From: Aureliella helgolandensis
GTDB taxonomy: Bacteria; Planctomycetota; Planctomycetia; Pirellulales; Pirellulaceae
Reading direction: 5' to 3'
Length of the DNA: 64,000 nt
Assembly (NCBI RefSeq): GCF_007752135.1
Contig: NZ_CP036298.1
Span: 3,038,001-3,102,000, forward strand
Below are positions 1-9,386 of the stretch, in pieces (within the stretch, counting starts at the first letter, position 1; the number at the start of each line of letters is the position of its first letter). A program made the position numbers and the translations under genes. The notes under the pieces were generated by a model. The model was not told the origin of the DNA. It was given only the letters and a program-made list of their open reading frames with translations, and searched no databases.

Positions 1-929
1 AGCCGATGATGGAGGGAAAACACGAAGACGAAATCATTGCGACCACTTTTAAAAACTATATCGAAAGTGGCGATGCGACCTGGCCCTTGCTGTTGCCAAT
101 GGTCAAAGCTGCGATGCGCTCGATGGATGCCGCGACCGCCGCCGCCCAGAGGGAATGGCAGGTAAACCTGGAAAACTTCACGGTCACAGGCGCATCGAAA
201 CGAGGTTGGACAACTTGGTTGACCGGTGCCATGGATTCACGCGTTACGGCGATTGCGCCCATGGTGATCGACATGCTGCGGATGGACCGACAGATGCAGC
301 ATCAAATCGATTCCTGGGGAAAGTACTCAGAGCAGATCGCGGACTATACCGAGCTGCAATTGCCCAAGATGCTGGGGACACCCGAGGGGCAGTCGCTGCA
401 AGGGATCGTCGATCCCTTCGCCTATCGTGGGCAGTTAGGCCAGCCCAAACTCTTGATCTTTGGAACCAACGATCGCTACTGGCCGCTGGACGCTTGCAAC
501 CTCTACTGGGACCAATTGGAGGGGGATAAGTACCTGCTCTATGTTCCCAATCAAGGGCATGGCATTCGAGACTACGCGCGACTCATTGGCAGCCTGAGCG
601 CGCTTCATCATAGTTTGCATGGGGGGCCCGCCCTACCGAAACTAACCTGGGATCACCAGCAGGCAGATAACCAATCGGAGCTTGTCGTCGCAACAAAGGA
701 CTCGATTGATTCGGTGCATGGTTGGGTCGCCTCTTCGGACTCCAAGGATTTCCGAGATGCGACGTGGTCGCAACAAGCTTGTCAACGGATCGACGAGGAG
801 AGTTGGAAGTTGACGGTCGCGGCGCCAGAGAAAGGTTATCGGGCCTTCTTTGCCGAAGCGGTATTCCTTTCCAACGACTTGCCCGGCTTCCTCTCCACGA
901 ACATGACGATTGTGGGTGGCAATCCATAG
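1..929 (+). CDS. PhoPQ-activated pathogenicity-related (PqaA-type) protein, 5' end outside window
   Basis: The reading frame is open to the left edge, so this is the C-terminal part (just over 300 residues) of a longer protein. It shows an alpha/beta-hydrolase pattern: the elbow GASKRGW with Ser64, counted from the first in-window Met at base 6, the segment GTNDRYWPLDA with Asp156, and PNQGHG with His185. These match the PhoPQ-related family, which is common in planctomycetes and usually secreted. Substrate and role are unknown for most members. The N-terminus and any signal peptide lie outside the window. The gene stands alone, with about 290 bases before the next gene. Family call is confident; function is not. 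Confidence 0.85.
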   Translation, partial: PMMEGKHEDEIIATTFKNYIESGDATWPLLLPMVKAAMRSMDAATAAAQREWQVNLENFTVTGASKRGWTTWLTGAMDSRVTAIAPMVIDMLRMDRQMQHQIDSWGKYSEQIADYTELQLPKMLGTPEGQSLQGIVDPFAYRGQLGQPKLLIFGTNDRYWPLDACNLYWDQLEGDKYLLYVPNQGHGIRDYARLIGSLSALHHSLHGGPALPKLTWDHQQADNQSELVVATKDSIDSVHGWVASSDSKDFRDATWSQQACQRIDEESWKLTVAAPEKGYRAFFAEAVFLSNDLPGFLSTNMTIVGGNP

Positions 930-1220
930 TTTGGCGACTGGTCAGTAGCGGTAACGCTGGAGCGCGTTAGACTTTGCCTCGAACTTGCAATTCGACGGTC
1001 TTGCTAAGGATTTCAGTCGGCAGTTCGGCGCATCCAAAAAATCGGCCTTTCCAATCTGGTAGCTGCGTGGGACAATCAGGGTTCACGCAGTCCGTCGGTT
1101 AGCCCCCACTTAGTCGATTCTGCAGACTTCTGCATTCGAATCTGCCTGCGAGGTTTGGCGATGCTCACTGCCGAATCGAGGGGCAGAGGACGATATAGCC
1201 ATTTTCGAGAAGGTGGATCG

Positions 1221-2228
1221 ATGAATAACCCAGTTCCAGCCCCAGTCTTGCCTTACCGCATGAATTGGACCTACTCGGTCACGATCGTTTTGATTCATTT
1301 GTTGGGGTTTCTGGCGCTCATTCCCTATCTGTTCAGCTGGACTGCCTTTTGGGTGTTTGTGATCGGAATTCATGTCTTTGGGCAGGGGATAACGATCGGC
1401 TACCACCGTTTGCTGACTCACCGTAGCTTCAAATGCCCTAAGTGGGTGGAGCGAGTTTTTGCAATTCTAGGCATTTGCTCGATGCAAGATACGCCAGCCA
1501 GATGGGTTTCCGTGCATCGTCAGCACCACGTTCATTCGGATGAAATTCCCGATCCCCACAGCCCACGGGTGACCTTCTTCTGGTCGCACATGGGGTGGTT
1601 AATGTGGGTCAACCGCCAGACCTACAGCGCTGCAGGGCTCGAAAAGTTTGCGAAGGATCTACTGCGCGACCGCTTCTACATGCGGTTGGAATTGAACCCC
1701 TTCCAGCAATTTAAATATCTGATGGGGCAGTTCGTCGTATTCTTCGCTGCTGGATTCGGAATCAGCTTTCTATTCAGTCCAGAACTATCCGCCGCAGTGC
1801 AACTCGGCGCAAGCATGGTGACTTGGGGTGTCATTATGCGAGTCATTGCAGTGTGGCATATCACTTGGTCGGTGAACTCGCTCAGCCACATGTTTGGCTA
1901 TCGCAATTATGAAACCAACGAAGGCAGTCGCAACAACTGGCTGGTAGCGCTGCTGAGCGTGGGCGAAGGGTGGCACAACAATCATCACGAAGACCCCTCG
2001 GCGGCGTCTGTTCAGCACCGTTGGTGGGAGTTGGACATCAGTTACTACGAGATCAAGCTCCTGGAAATGGTGGGGTTGGCGAGTGACGTGATTCCACCGA
2101 GGCAGATGCGACACGGCCACCGACCCACTTCCAAAGCGACCGACAAGCGCGGTTCGGGTAGTACTGGAGATGCGAATCCACCGAGCGACGTCACCGATCC
2201 TACGGTCACCAAGAAGATTCCAGCCTAA
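1221..2228 (+). CDS. Membrane acyl-CoA/acyl-lipid desaturase (delta-9 type)
   Basis: A 335-residue di-iron fatty-acid desaturase that inserts a double bond into acyl chains at the membrane. All three histidine boxes are visible: HRLLTH (62-67), HRQHH (99-103) and HNNHH (252-256), plus the conserved NSLSHMFG near 219-226. Hydrophobic spans lie around 18-60 and 165-215. The frame also opens at 1155, but I chose the ATG at 1221: a purine-rich stretch (gagaaggtgg) precedes it and the upstream 22 residues are unlike the family. The C-terminal tail after about 300 is polar and low-complexity. The electron donor is not evident; a ferredoxin-NADP reductase lies at 62.4 kb but is far away. Confidence 0.93.
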   Translation: MNNPVPAPVLPYRMNWTYSVTIVLIHLLGFLALIPYLFSWTAFWVFVIGIHVFGQGITIGYHRLLTHRSFKCPKWVERVFAILGICSMQDTPARWVSVHRQHHVHSDEIPDPHSPRVTFFWSHMGWLMWVNRQTYSAAGLEKFAKDLLRDRFYMRLELNPFQQFKYLMGQFVVFFAAGFGISFLFSPELSAAVQLGASMVTWGVIMRVIAVWHITWSVNSLSHMFGYRNYETNEGSRNNWLVALLSVGEGWHNNHHEDPSAASVQHRWWELDISYYEIKLLEMVGLASDVIPPRQMRHGHRPTSKATDKRGSGSTGDANPPSDVTDPTVTKKIPA

Positions 2229-2756
2229 CTTCGAGATCACCGACACCTTGTGATCCCGGTTGAAGACTAGCTGGAGATGGTTATATTTCGCCAGAGATGC
2301 TTTTGCAGAAAGGCAGCTTTGGCGAAGCTCGCCAACAGTTGGTATTATGGTAGGCGAGGTGAAGTGCCGGTTCATGGATCGCGGCTTGCCAGGATAGTTC
2401 ATGCCTGCGAAGCGAAAATCGAGATGGACTTTATCGCCTGCGCGCATGGAGAGCTGGCACGAAATGCGGTGGACTCCGCTCTCCGGCCGAATGCATCGGT
2501 ATCCGCTGCCATTTCAGGTCGTGGTAGTGGAGGAATTTCCGAGCCAACGGCTTGCGGGTATCGCCACCTGCCGCCTGAGCAAGGTGGGCGTAACCACCGC
2601 TGGCAGACCTCGAAACTAGGTGCGATGCCACTGAATCGACAAAGCTGCCGGCTTTGAATCGCCCATGCCATCGGCCCCCTCGATCGTCGTTCCAGGTCAT
2701 TGGACCTGTTTGATAACCTCCCCCCACCCCTCGCGTCTCACCGGTGAAGCAATCCC
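2229..2756 (+). other. Gene-poor spacer with one doubtful small ORF (2401-2619)
   Basis: A 528-base spacer between the desaturase and the FAH-family gene. Several short frames cross it on both strands and contradict each other. The most plausible is 2401-2619 (+), 72 codons, with ATG and an AGGA six bases before it. Its product is basic and resembles nothing I know, and it has no hydrophobic segment. I see no clear terminator or RNA gene. Confidence 0.3.
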
Positions 2757-3614
2757 ATGAAGTTGGCAAAACTGTTAAATGACGCTGGAAATCCTTGCGT
2801 TGGTCGTGTCTCCGATTCTTCCGTTGAAGTCATTGACCTGTCCGCGGGAAATTTTACGTGCTTGTCGGCACTGCTGGCGGCGCCCGATGTACTGGCGGCG
2901 GCCGAAGCCCTGCCCGCAACGGGGGAGCAGTTTTCGATTCAGGATGCACGTCTTTTGCCCCCAATTGACCAGCAAGAGGTGTGGGCTGCAGGGGTCACCT
3001 ACAAACGCAGTCAGACCGCGCGAATGGAAGAGTCGGAAGCAGCCGCCTCGTGTTACGACCGGGTCTACAATTCGCCACGGCCTGAAATCTTTTTCAAAGC
3101 CACACCACATCGCGTACGCGGGCACGGTGACGCCCTGCGCATTCGCGAAGACTCCGCTTGGAATGTACCCGAGCCCGAACTGACACTCGTACTTTCGCCC
3201 AAATTGAAGATTGTCGGTTTTACGATCGGCAACGATATGAGCTCGCGGGACATCGAGGGGGATAACCCACTCTATCTTCCTCAAGCCAAAATGTACGACC
3301 AATGCTGTGGCCTGGGCCCCTGGATTACGTTGACTGCCAGTATGCCGGCCAAAGAAGACATCGAAATCGATTTGAAAATCACGCGAGACGGCAAAATCGT
3401 GTTTGACCAAGCGACCCGAGCTACCGAGATGGCACGAACTTTTGAAGATTTACTTTCCTGGCTTGGCCGAGACAACAGTTTTCCAGCAGGAGCGTTTTTG
3501 TTGACCGGGACCGGGATTGTGCCCAACAGCGATTTCACCCTAGCGCCCCGCGATCAGGTCAATATCTCGATCTCAGGGATTGGTACGCTGAGCAACTCGA
3601 TCGTTCAAGGCTGA
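2757..3614 (+). CDS. Fumarylacetoacetate hydrolase (FAH) family protein, 2-keto-3-deoxy sugar-acid dehydratase-like
   Basis: A 285-residue FAH-fold enzyme. The metal-site acidic residues are visible as VPEPEL (Glu139/Glu141) and NDMSSRDIEGDN (Asp160/Asp165), followed by LPQAKMYD and the C-terminal LLTGTGIVP loop. The fold catalyses C-C hydrolysis, isomerisation or dehydration of 2-keto acids. The N-terminal half with WAAGVTYKRS resembles 2-dehydro-3-deoxy-D-arabinonate dehydratases more than true fumarylacetoacetases, so a role in sugar-acid breakdown is my inference. The ATG at 2757 gives a full-length protein. It is a single gene, not in an obvious operon, so context does not help fix the substrate. 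Confidence 0.85.
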   Translation: MKLAKLLNDAGNPCVGRVSDSSVEVIDLSAGNFTCLSALLAAPDVLAAAEALPATGEQFSIQDARLLPPIDQQEVWAAGVTYKRSQTARMEESEAAASCYDRVYNSPRPEIFFKATPHRVRGHGDALRIREDSAWNVPEPELTLVLSPKLKIVGFTIGNDMSSRDIEGDNPLYLPQAKMYDQCCGLGPWITLTASMPAKEDIEIDLKITRDGKIVFDQATRATEMARTFEDLLSWLGRDNSFPAGAFLLTGTGIVPNSDFTLAPRDQVNISISGIGTLSNSIVQG

Positions 3615-3771
3615 TATTCTCGCGTTTTCACTTGGAATCTGCCTCAGTGAGCTTGAAACGGAACCAAAGGCGACAAGAATTACAACATCTGCTATCCCCC
3701 CGGGGTGGCAATCTGCTTTTATCAGCTGCTTTATTGAGAAGTAGCTGCATCCTACCTTCAAAGGAATCAGT

Positions 3772-4458
3772 ATGCGTTTAGTCGCCACCGCAGTAATGGC
3801 AATTGCCAGCCTGCAAACGGTTGCAATGGCCCAACCTGCACTTCAGCCCTTAACACCTCCTGGTGGAGCAAAGGCGGGAGCGAATGCGGCCAGCTACGGC
3901 ATTGGGTACGAAATTGGTATGAATATCAGCTCCGGTGGAATTTCGGCAGAGGATATCTCCAAGTCGGACCTCATGACCGGTTTGCTCGATGCACTGGCCG
4001 GCAAAGAGCCAGCCATTACCTCCGAAGAGATTCGGGCGGCGATGGAAGCGCTGGGCCAGAAGGTACTCGCCCGCAAGTCTGCCGTAGCTAAGAAGTTCTT
4101 GGAAGAAAACAAGTCCAAGGATGGCGTTCAGGAAACCGATACCGGCCTGCAGTACCAAGTTATCAAGTCGGGTAACGGAGCGACACCAACGACGGCCAGC
4201 ACGGTTAGCGTGCATTACGAAGGTAAGCTCGTCAACGGAGAAGTCTTTGACAGCTCGATTGCGCGGGGCGAGCCGACCAGCTTCCCCGTCACACGAGTCA
4301 TTCCTGGCTGGACCCAAGCTCTGTTGAGAATGAAGGTCGGCGACAAATGGCGTCTGTTCATTCCACCTGAATTGGCCTATGGCGAGAACGGCTCACCACC
4401 GGTCATCGGTCCTAACGAAGCGCTCGTCTTCGAAGTGGAATTGCTCGAGATTAAGTAG
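3772..4458 (+). CDS. Secreted FKBP-type peptidyl-prolyl cis-trans isomerase (FkpA/Mip-like)
   Basis: A 228-residue protein with a signal peptide (cleavage probably after AMA near residue 20), a helical FKBP N-terminal dimerisation region (about 35-115) and a C-terminal FKBP domain (about 120-228). The FKBP domain shows VHYEGKLVNGEVFDSS, the VIPGW loop and ELAYGE, which carry the usual aromatic and Asp residues of the proline pocket. It should assist folding of exported proteins outside the cytoplasmic membrane. It starts at an ATG after an AAGGA-containing leader. A strong hairpin terminator begins about 86 bases after the stop, so it is probably transcribed alone. Confidence 0.92.
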   Translation: MRLVATAVMAIASLQTVAMAQPALQPLTPPGGAKAGANAASYGIGYEIGMNISSGGISAEDISKSDLMTGLLDALAGKEPAITSEEIRAAMEALGQKVLARKSAVAKKFLEENKSKDGVQETDTGLQYQVIKSGNGATPTTASTVSVHYEGKLVNGEVFDSSIARGEPTSFPVTRVIPGWTQALLRMKVGDKWRLFIPPELAYGENGSPPVIGPNEALVFEVELLEIK

Positions 4459-4544
4459 TTTGCATGGGGCACCTCTGGCTGGAATGAACCCTGATTCCTC
4501 CTGCCGAGAGCGGCCAAATTGAATGCTGCAGTCTAAAACAGCCC

Positions 4545-4579
4545 TAGCCCGCTCGAGCAATCGAGCGGGCTATTTTTTT
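4545..4579 (+). terminator. Rho-independent terminator after the FKBP gene
   Basis: A perfect 12-bp inverted repeat (left arm 4545-4556, tagcccgctcga; right arm 4561-4572) with a GCAA tetraloop is followed by seven T. It lies 87 bases after the FKBP stop codon. The same stem sequence recurs as the minus-strand terminator at 11257-11288. Confidence 0.93.
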
Positions 4580-5106
4580 GCATGCTTGGTTGGAGCTCCG
4601 CTGGCATCGCCTTTCTGCATCGTTCAAGGCGCACTCTAACTCCGTCCTAGCGTCAGTCGAAAGTCGCTCTTAGAGGTTCCCCTTGGTGATTGATTGTTGC
4701 TAGGGAATAACTCCCGAGAGATCGTCTGCATGCATCGGAGCCGTGGGGAAGTGCAACCCCGATCGCCGCTGGAAAACGATTGGAAGTGAGTTGGAGGCTG
4801 AACAAGACGCACCACTCGGTACGAGGTTTCGTTCATCCTGTGTTCGCATCGTTTCCGATGCAATGGTCTGTGCAATCGGGTTGCGTCCTAGTCGGTCTGT
4901 CGCTAGGGACACCGCACCAACGAGAAACAGCTCGCCGCAAATCATCGCGACGAGCTGTTTCGATTTCAAATCGGGCGACCGAATTGGAGGAGGCTTCCCT
5001 TGCTAGAGCCTCGCCGAAGGAACCACGCTGCCAGTCGGATTGGGAAGGCCCGATTAAGTCCCCTTCGATGAGCGGCTTGTGGGATGCTCTCGCACCCACT
5101 CGACGG
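4580..5106. other. Gene-poor spacer
   Basis: No convincing gene. A minus-strand frame at 4700-4969 begins with a hydrophobic stretch but would need a TTG start without a ribosome site, so I do not call it. The region holds a distinct inverted repeat at 4924-4961, listed separately. Confidence 0.5.
4924..4961. repeat. Perfect 11-bp inverted repeat, unknown role
   Basis: Arms gaaacagctcg (4924-4934) and cgagctgtttc (4951-4961) are exact reverse complements separated by 16 bases. No T-run follows on either strand, so it is not a standard terminator. It could be an operator, a processing site or part of a structured RNA. Confidence 0.6.
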
Positions 5107-6804
5107 CTACTTTTCTGCAGCTGGCGCTGGTTCGTTCGCTTGGCGAACGACGTAAGTCGTTAGCTTTCGCGTTTCCGGTTCGAACGTGATCCCAAGCTCC
5201 TTCTCATACCACTGGCGAGCCATCTGCAGCGATCCCTCGTCGACGAACCAGGGCGAATCGCTGGCTACTAGATACTGGTCGTAATTTACAGCCGTCTTGT
5301 AGTCGTCCCACGAATCGTACTGACTTCGATCAAACTCCGGCGCCCTCGGAAGACCTGTTTGATCCACGATGATCGGATGCGTACCGGCGATCACTGTGCT
5401 GTTTTGCAAATAGTGAAAGTCATCGAAAAGCTGGTCCAACGAAACTGGATGCAGCAAATGCCCGACACCAAGCTTGACCAAGCCACGCTGTTCACGGCCG
5501 CCTTGCACGATGTAAGGAACCGGGGGATTGACTTCCGTGTAGGACTTGCGAGAGACGCCATCATGCTTTGCAATCCAAAACTCACGCTCCTCTTCAACCG
5601 TGTTAAACTCCAGGCCAACCGTTCCAAGTGCGTAGGAGGTCCACTCTTGCCACGGAGTGCCCGATTCGCAAACCAAGTCCGACCGCGGGAAGGTTCGCTC
5701 TGCCAATTCCCTCTCAACTCGCCAGCGATACAAGTCACGCTCTTCGGCCTGACTCGATACGCGACGGCGGATGAAATCCCCCACATTCATTTCGCCATTC
5801 TGCCCATTATCCAACGGAACGACCATAAAGCGTCCATCGGGAGTTGGTTTTGTATACTGGTAGGAGAACACCTTTTGATCCGTCCGAGCAACGATTCTTG
5901 GCAGCGCTGGATTTGCTTGCTTCTGCAATGCAACTCCGACGTTTTGAACATGTTGATTCCACACCGCTATGACATTGTCCATTTGACCGCCATAACGCAA
6001 GTTCTCCGTGGCGGGAGGAGCATACGCGACGACGGTGTTTGGCAAGGGTTCATTGTAGGCTAGGCTCAACTCAAGCACAGTGATCGTGCGCCCTTCGACT
6101 ACATGGCTCCGCGTGTAGGACACCGGCAAATGCGTGCTTGCGTCAAACCAATAGTCGGCAGTCTTGCCGTGGCGATCCAAGCGAGTTCCGCGGAGTACCC
6201 TACCGTCAACTTCACGCGAACCAAGATCGGTTGTGGAATTTCCCTCCGCCTTCAGTTCTCGCAACACTTCACTCAACGTTTCGAAGCGGCTGATGTAGTC
6301 CTTGGGTTGACCCTTCGAAACATACAGCAAGTTAGTATCACGTTGATATTCGTTCAGCGTATCGCCGTCACGCGTGATGGTGATGGGGCCCATCGCTTCG
6401 TACGCGCGGCTGTTGCGACTTTCGTCACTCCAATACCAGGCGTCAATGGCGTGTTTCTCATCGTCGCCGACGGCGGCATCGCTTTCCAATGGCCACTTGC
6501 GAACAACTGTGGTTGTCCAGCCCGTCGCATGAATCACATCCACCTTTTGCAAGGCGGCGACGGCTTGGGCATACAGGGATTTCGGTTGCGTCATCCACCA
6601 ACCGACAGCGAGCATCAGCGCGGCTGCCGTCGCCAGCGCTGCCAAGCGGCGCAGCGATCGAACTGCTGGCCGTTCGACTTGGATGTGAGCAGGTTCCTGT
6701 TCACTGGCAATCTCCGATAGAACTCGTTGAGCAAAGTCTGGAGGTCCAGACAGTTCGTTTTTCAGTTGTGCGAGACGGGTATCAAGTTTATTTGGTTGAC
6801 TCAT
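5107..6804 (-). CDS. Single-TM regulator (putative anti-sigma factor) with LolA/RseB-like outer domain
   Basis: A 565-residue protein with a short cytoplasmic N-terminus (about 50 residues), one membrane span (about 52-71, rich in Ala and Leu and ending GWWM) and a long extracytoplasmic part. The segment just after the membrane (LYAQAVAALQKVDVIHATGW) and the following beta-rich region resemble LolA/RseB-like domains of planctomycete sigma-linked proteins. I chose the ATG at 6804; an in-frame ATG at 6822 is also possible. Either start overlaps the end of the upstream ECF sigma gene, which implies translational coupling. A sigma-regulating role is inferred from this pairing and topology; no zinc-binding anti-sigma motif was seen. 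Confidence 0.7.
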   Translation of the reverse strand: MSQPNKLDTRLAQLKNELSGPPDFAQRVLSEIASEQEPAHIQVERPAVRSLRRLAALATAAALMLAVGWWMTQPKSLYAQAVAALQKVDVIHATGWTTTVVRKWPLESDAAVGDDEKHAIDAWYWSDESRNSRAYEAMGPITITRDGDTLNEYQRDTNLLYVSKGQPKDYISRFETLSEVLRELKAEGNSTTDLGSREVDGRVLRGTRLDRHGKTADYWFDASTHLPVSYTRSHVVEGRTITVLELSLAYNEPLPNTVVAYAPPATENLRYGGQMDNVIAVWNQHVQNVGVALQKQANPALPRIVARTDQKVFSYQYTKPTPDGRFMVVPLDNGQNGEMNVGDFIRRRVSSQAEERDLYRWRVERELAERTFPRSDLVCESGTPWQEWTSYALGTVGLEFNTVEEEREFWIAKHDGVSRKSYTEVNPPVPYIVQGGREQRGLVKLGVGHLLHPVSLDQLFDDFHYLQNSTVIAGTHPIIVDQTGLPRAPEFDRSQYDSWDDYKTAVNYDQYLVASDSPWFVDEGSLQMARQWYEKELGITFEPETRKLTTYVVRQANEPAPAAEK

Positions 6805-7327
6805 GTTTCGTACACTCCTCATGTGTTAGCCATGCTTGTAGTCGCTGGCGTGCGCGAAAAAGTTGTTTCGTAATCGTGCCGACGGGGCAGCCGAGTATGT
6901 CGGCGATTTCCTGGGCGGTATGCCCCTCGAAGTGCTTCAGTCCGATAGCGATTCGCTCTTGCTCAGGCAGCCGGTCGATTAATTCGAGTAGTTCCATGGA
7001 ACTACTGGTCCAACCGTTGACGTCCACTGCCGTATCAGGATCGAGCGTGGCAGGCGTAGTGCGTATTTGCTTCATTGCCGCCGACGATGCCCGGCGCCGG
7101 ACAATGCCAATTAGCCATGAAGCAAAACTGCCATGATCCCTAAGCCTCGAGAGCCCCTTGTATGCTGCGATGAAAGATTCTTGAGTGATGTCGTCAACCA
7201 AATGGTCATCCGGCATAATTCGCTTTGCGGTCCCGCGAGCAAGACGCTGGTAGCGGCTGATGAGCTCCGCGTACGCATTGATCTGTCCGGCGAGTACTTT
7301 TTGAATGATCTCTCGGTCGCTTGTCAC
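6788..7327 (-). CDS. ECF-family RNA polymerase sigma factor
   Basis: A 179-residue sigma-70 family protein of ECF size. Region 2 is seen around 20-80 (DDITQESFIAAYKGL, then GSFASWLIGIVRRRA) and region 4 around 112-165, with the helix-turn-helix EIADILGCPVGTITKQLFRA. No extra C-terminal domain is present. The start is a GTG at 7327 with only a weak purine stretch upstream. It overlaps the membrane regulator downstream by 17 bases, the usual arrangement for an ECF sigma factor and its controller. Its regulon cannot be read from here; autoregulation is likely by family habit. Confidence 0.93.
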   Translation of the reverse strand: MTSDREIIQKVLAGQINAYAELISRYQRLARGTAKRIMPDDHLVDDITQESFIAAYKGLSRLRDHGSFASWLIGIVRRRASSAAMKQIRTTPATLDPDTAVDVNGWTSSSMELLELIDRLPEQERIAIGLKHFEGHTAQEIADILGCPVGTITKQLFRARQRLQAWLTHEECTKHESTK

Positions 7328-7791
7328 AGTGGGAGTCTCTTAAAGCGTTTTTCGGAAAGCACTTCCCGTTGAAGCCCGTCATCGTAGTAGTCCCTGCTCA
7401 GGTGGATTTTGCGGCAATGAAAGGGATTATTCTTCATTGACGATGCACAAGAAATGGGATTCCCAGCGCCTTGGGCCACACTTTGAAGCCTCGCTTGCCT
7501 CCCAACCCGAGCAGCGGCTATTCGCTCAAGACCATTGAGGGCAATAGTGGTGGGACTCACTTAAGCTTCAATGGCACGCGAACTGAACCGAATTGGGCGA
7601 TTTGCCGAGCGAGCCGTGAATGCTGAGATTACACCCGACTGCAAACTGCCTTTAAGGTTGATCCATGCGTATGAACGTGGGACCCGATGCTGACGTTGCA
7701 GTGAGCGGGGGCGGAGGCTCAACCTGCGGACGCGACGTGAGGAGCACTGTGGTCGGTCCTGGGGTACGTCTCGAAATCTGTGTAAGAACTA
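7328..7791. other. Spacer upstream of the sigma gene
   Basis: A 464-base stretch presumably holding the promoter of the sigma operon. A minus-strand frame at 7324-7560 starts with GTG and resembles nothing. I could not identify a -35/-10 pair with confidence. Confidence 0.4.
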
Positions 7792-8817
7792 TCATTCATT
7801 CGTTGGCATCAGCTGCGCAAGTGCAGACGTCGCCCAAGCGGTAGCGGCAACGGAAATGAACTGATGCTTGCCGTGCGGGTCCCCATTGTCAAAGAACGGT
7901 TGGACTGGTTCCGCGTGGCTCTCAAATTTCCAAGATCCATCAGCGTGCTGAGTCTGCAAAAGGAAATCGCGACCGCGTGCAATTGCAGGATCATTCGGTG
8001 CTATTCCTGAGTCGCATAACATGAAGACCGCTTGCCCCGTGGAAAGGGCATCGCTGGGGCGTTCCTCCGATTCGGCCCAACCACCATCGCTTTGTTGACT
8101 ATTCAAAATAGCCTGTTGCACAAGTGCCTTTGCGTCTTCATCCCCACCGAGTTGTTGCAGTCCCCACAATCGCCAAAGTCGATCTTGTTGACTTGTCAGG
8201 GGAGCGCTGGCCAGCCATCTAACAGCCGCAGTACGAGCGAGCGCGACGCGCGGCTGCTGTTCCACGGTAGCGTACCGCTCGATTCCTACGAGGGCCAGAA
8301 CCGTGTCGCCGACCATTGAGGCCTGCATGGGCGCACGTCGGCACGATGCAATCCAACGTCCGTTGTTCAATTTAGTGAGATCCGCGGGCGGATTGTCTCG
8401 CAATCTTGCGACTCCCTGGATGAGAAGCAAGTAGTTCACCATGGCTGTCGTCGTCTCGTCGGAGACCCGCTGATCAAGACTCAGTGCCCAGAGGCCATAG
8501 CCGACCGTGGCAGCGCCACCGGGAACGTGGGAGCCCATATCCATGTCTTCGATAAGCGGCTCAAAATAGGAATGAGCTGCATCCGCTTGCGCCTGCATCC
8601 AATTCGAATCCAATTGCAGCCCGGCTTGGGCGCCTTCGAAAGATGCCAGCATGGGAAGCGTATGATGGTGACACGAAAAACAGTCTTCATTGGATTGCCA
8701 GTTGACCGAAGCGCGTTGCAAGCGTTCGAGACCACGTCGCACCGTCGTTTCCACATCGGCGGAAAAACTTAGTTTTCCAATAGCGCAGAACACCAAGATA
8801 AATAGAGCTGGCTTCAT
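7792..8817 (-). CDS. Secreted squalene-cyclase-like alpha-toroid protein with a CxxCH motif
   Basis: A 341-residue protein with a signal peptide (about 1-19) and repeats typical of prenyltransferase/squalene-oxidase alpha-alpha toroids: SQQSDGGWAESEERPSDALST and TQHADGSWKFESHA in the C-terminal half carry the DGGW/DGSW (QW-like) motif. Near the N-terminus there is CFSCHHHT (Cys46, Cys49, His50), a formal c-type heme site. No DxDD protonation motif of true squalene-hopene cyclases is present, so cyclase activity is unlikely. The protein is probably periplasmic; function unknown. It is alone, with empty spacers on both sides. Confidence 0.75.
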   Translation of the reverse strand: MKPALFILVFCAIGKLSFSADVETTVRRGLERLQRASVNWQSNEDCFSCHHHTLPMLASFEGAQAGLQLDSNWMQAQADAAHSYFEPLIEDMDMGSHVPGGAATVGYGLWALSLDQRVSDETTTAMVNYLLLIQGVARLRDNPPADLTKLNNGRWIASCRRAPMQASMVGDTVLALVGIERYATVEQQPRVALARTAAVRWLASAPLTSQQDRLWRLWGLQQLGGDEDAKALVQQAILNSQQSDGGWAESEERPSDALSTGQAVFMLCDSGIAPNDPAIARGRDFLLQTQHADGSWKFESHAEPVQPFFDNGDPHGKHQFISVAATAWATSALAQLMPTNE

Positions 8818-9386
8818 GAAATTCTCGTGGATGGGCCACTTCGCTTCCTAGGTCCAGCCAACTAGCCGAACCTTCAGGTAGTCGCGTCATGGGATGTGAG
8901 AGGGAGATGCGAGAGGAAGCGTTCACGCGACGGCAGGAACCCATGGTTTTATCCGCCAATATTCCCTTGCGGCTGACCGCGAGATGTTCGTCGCTGCTGT
9001 AGCCTAACACGAAGCATGATCGGCAAGCAAGTTTTACCGCAACCCTCTAGGAACGATGCTGGCAGATTGAAGGTTGAGATCGAATCCTGGACAGAGGCTG
9101 AACAACCAACAGATTTTCAGTGTAGGGACGCGGCCCACATTATGTCGGAGCCCCCCGCGATGGGATCTGCCACATGCGTTGGCTTGGCCCGGTTGTGGCG
9201 AAAGGGGCTCATTAACCGACTTGCACCGATTGTACCCGTCAAATTCAGCAGGAGACCCGGTGTGGGTGCAGCGGGATGTTTCGTCTAGAAGGCAATGGCC
9301 GTGGCGCAGGTCCTGGCAGAAAAGTCCGACCAGCCTGACTGGTAGTGCTCTGGCTCGGTTAGCGGCAGGCCGTTTGTAGTTGATTA
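8818..9386. other. Gene-poor spacer
   Basis: A 569-base stretch between two minus-strand genes. Frames in it are short, mutually overlapping and unlike any family I know. I see no RNA gene, repeat or clear terminator. Confidence 0.4.

Noticed and set aside
2401-2619. Plus-strand 72-codon ORF with ATG and AGGA
   Set aside because: Not rejected outright, but left inside the spacer entry: the product is featureless and several competing frames exist on both strands.
4700-4969. Minus-strand frame starting with a hydrophobic, signal-like stretch
   Set aside because: It needs a TTG start without a ribosome site, has no similarity to a known family, and conflicts with other equally weak frames in the same spacer.
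7792-8817. True squalene-hopene cyclase
   Set aside because: The protein is about half the usual length, has a signal peptide and lacks the DxDD motif, so only the toroid fold is supported.
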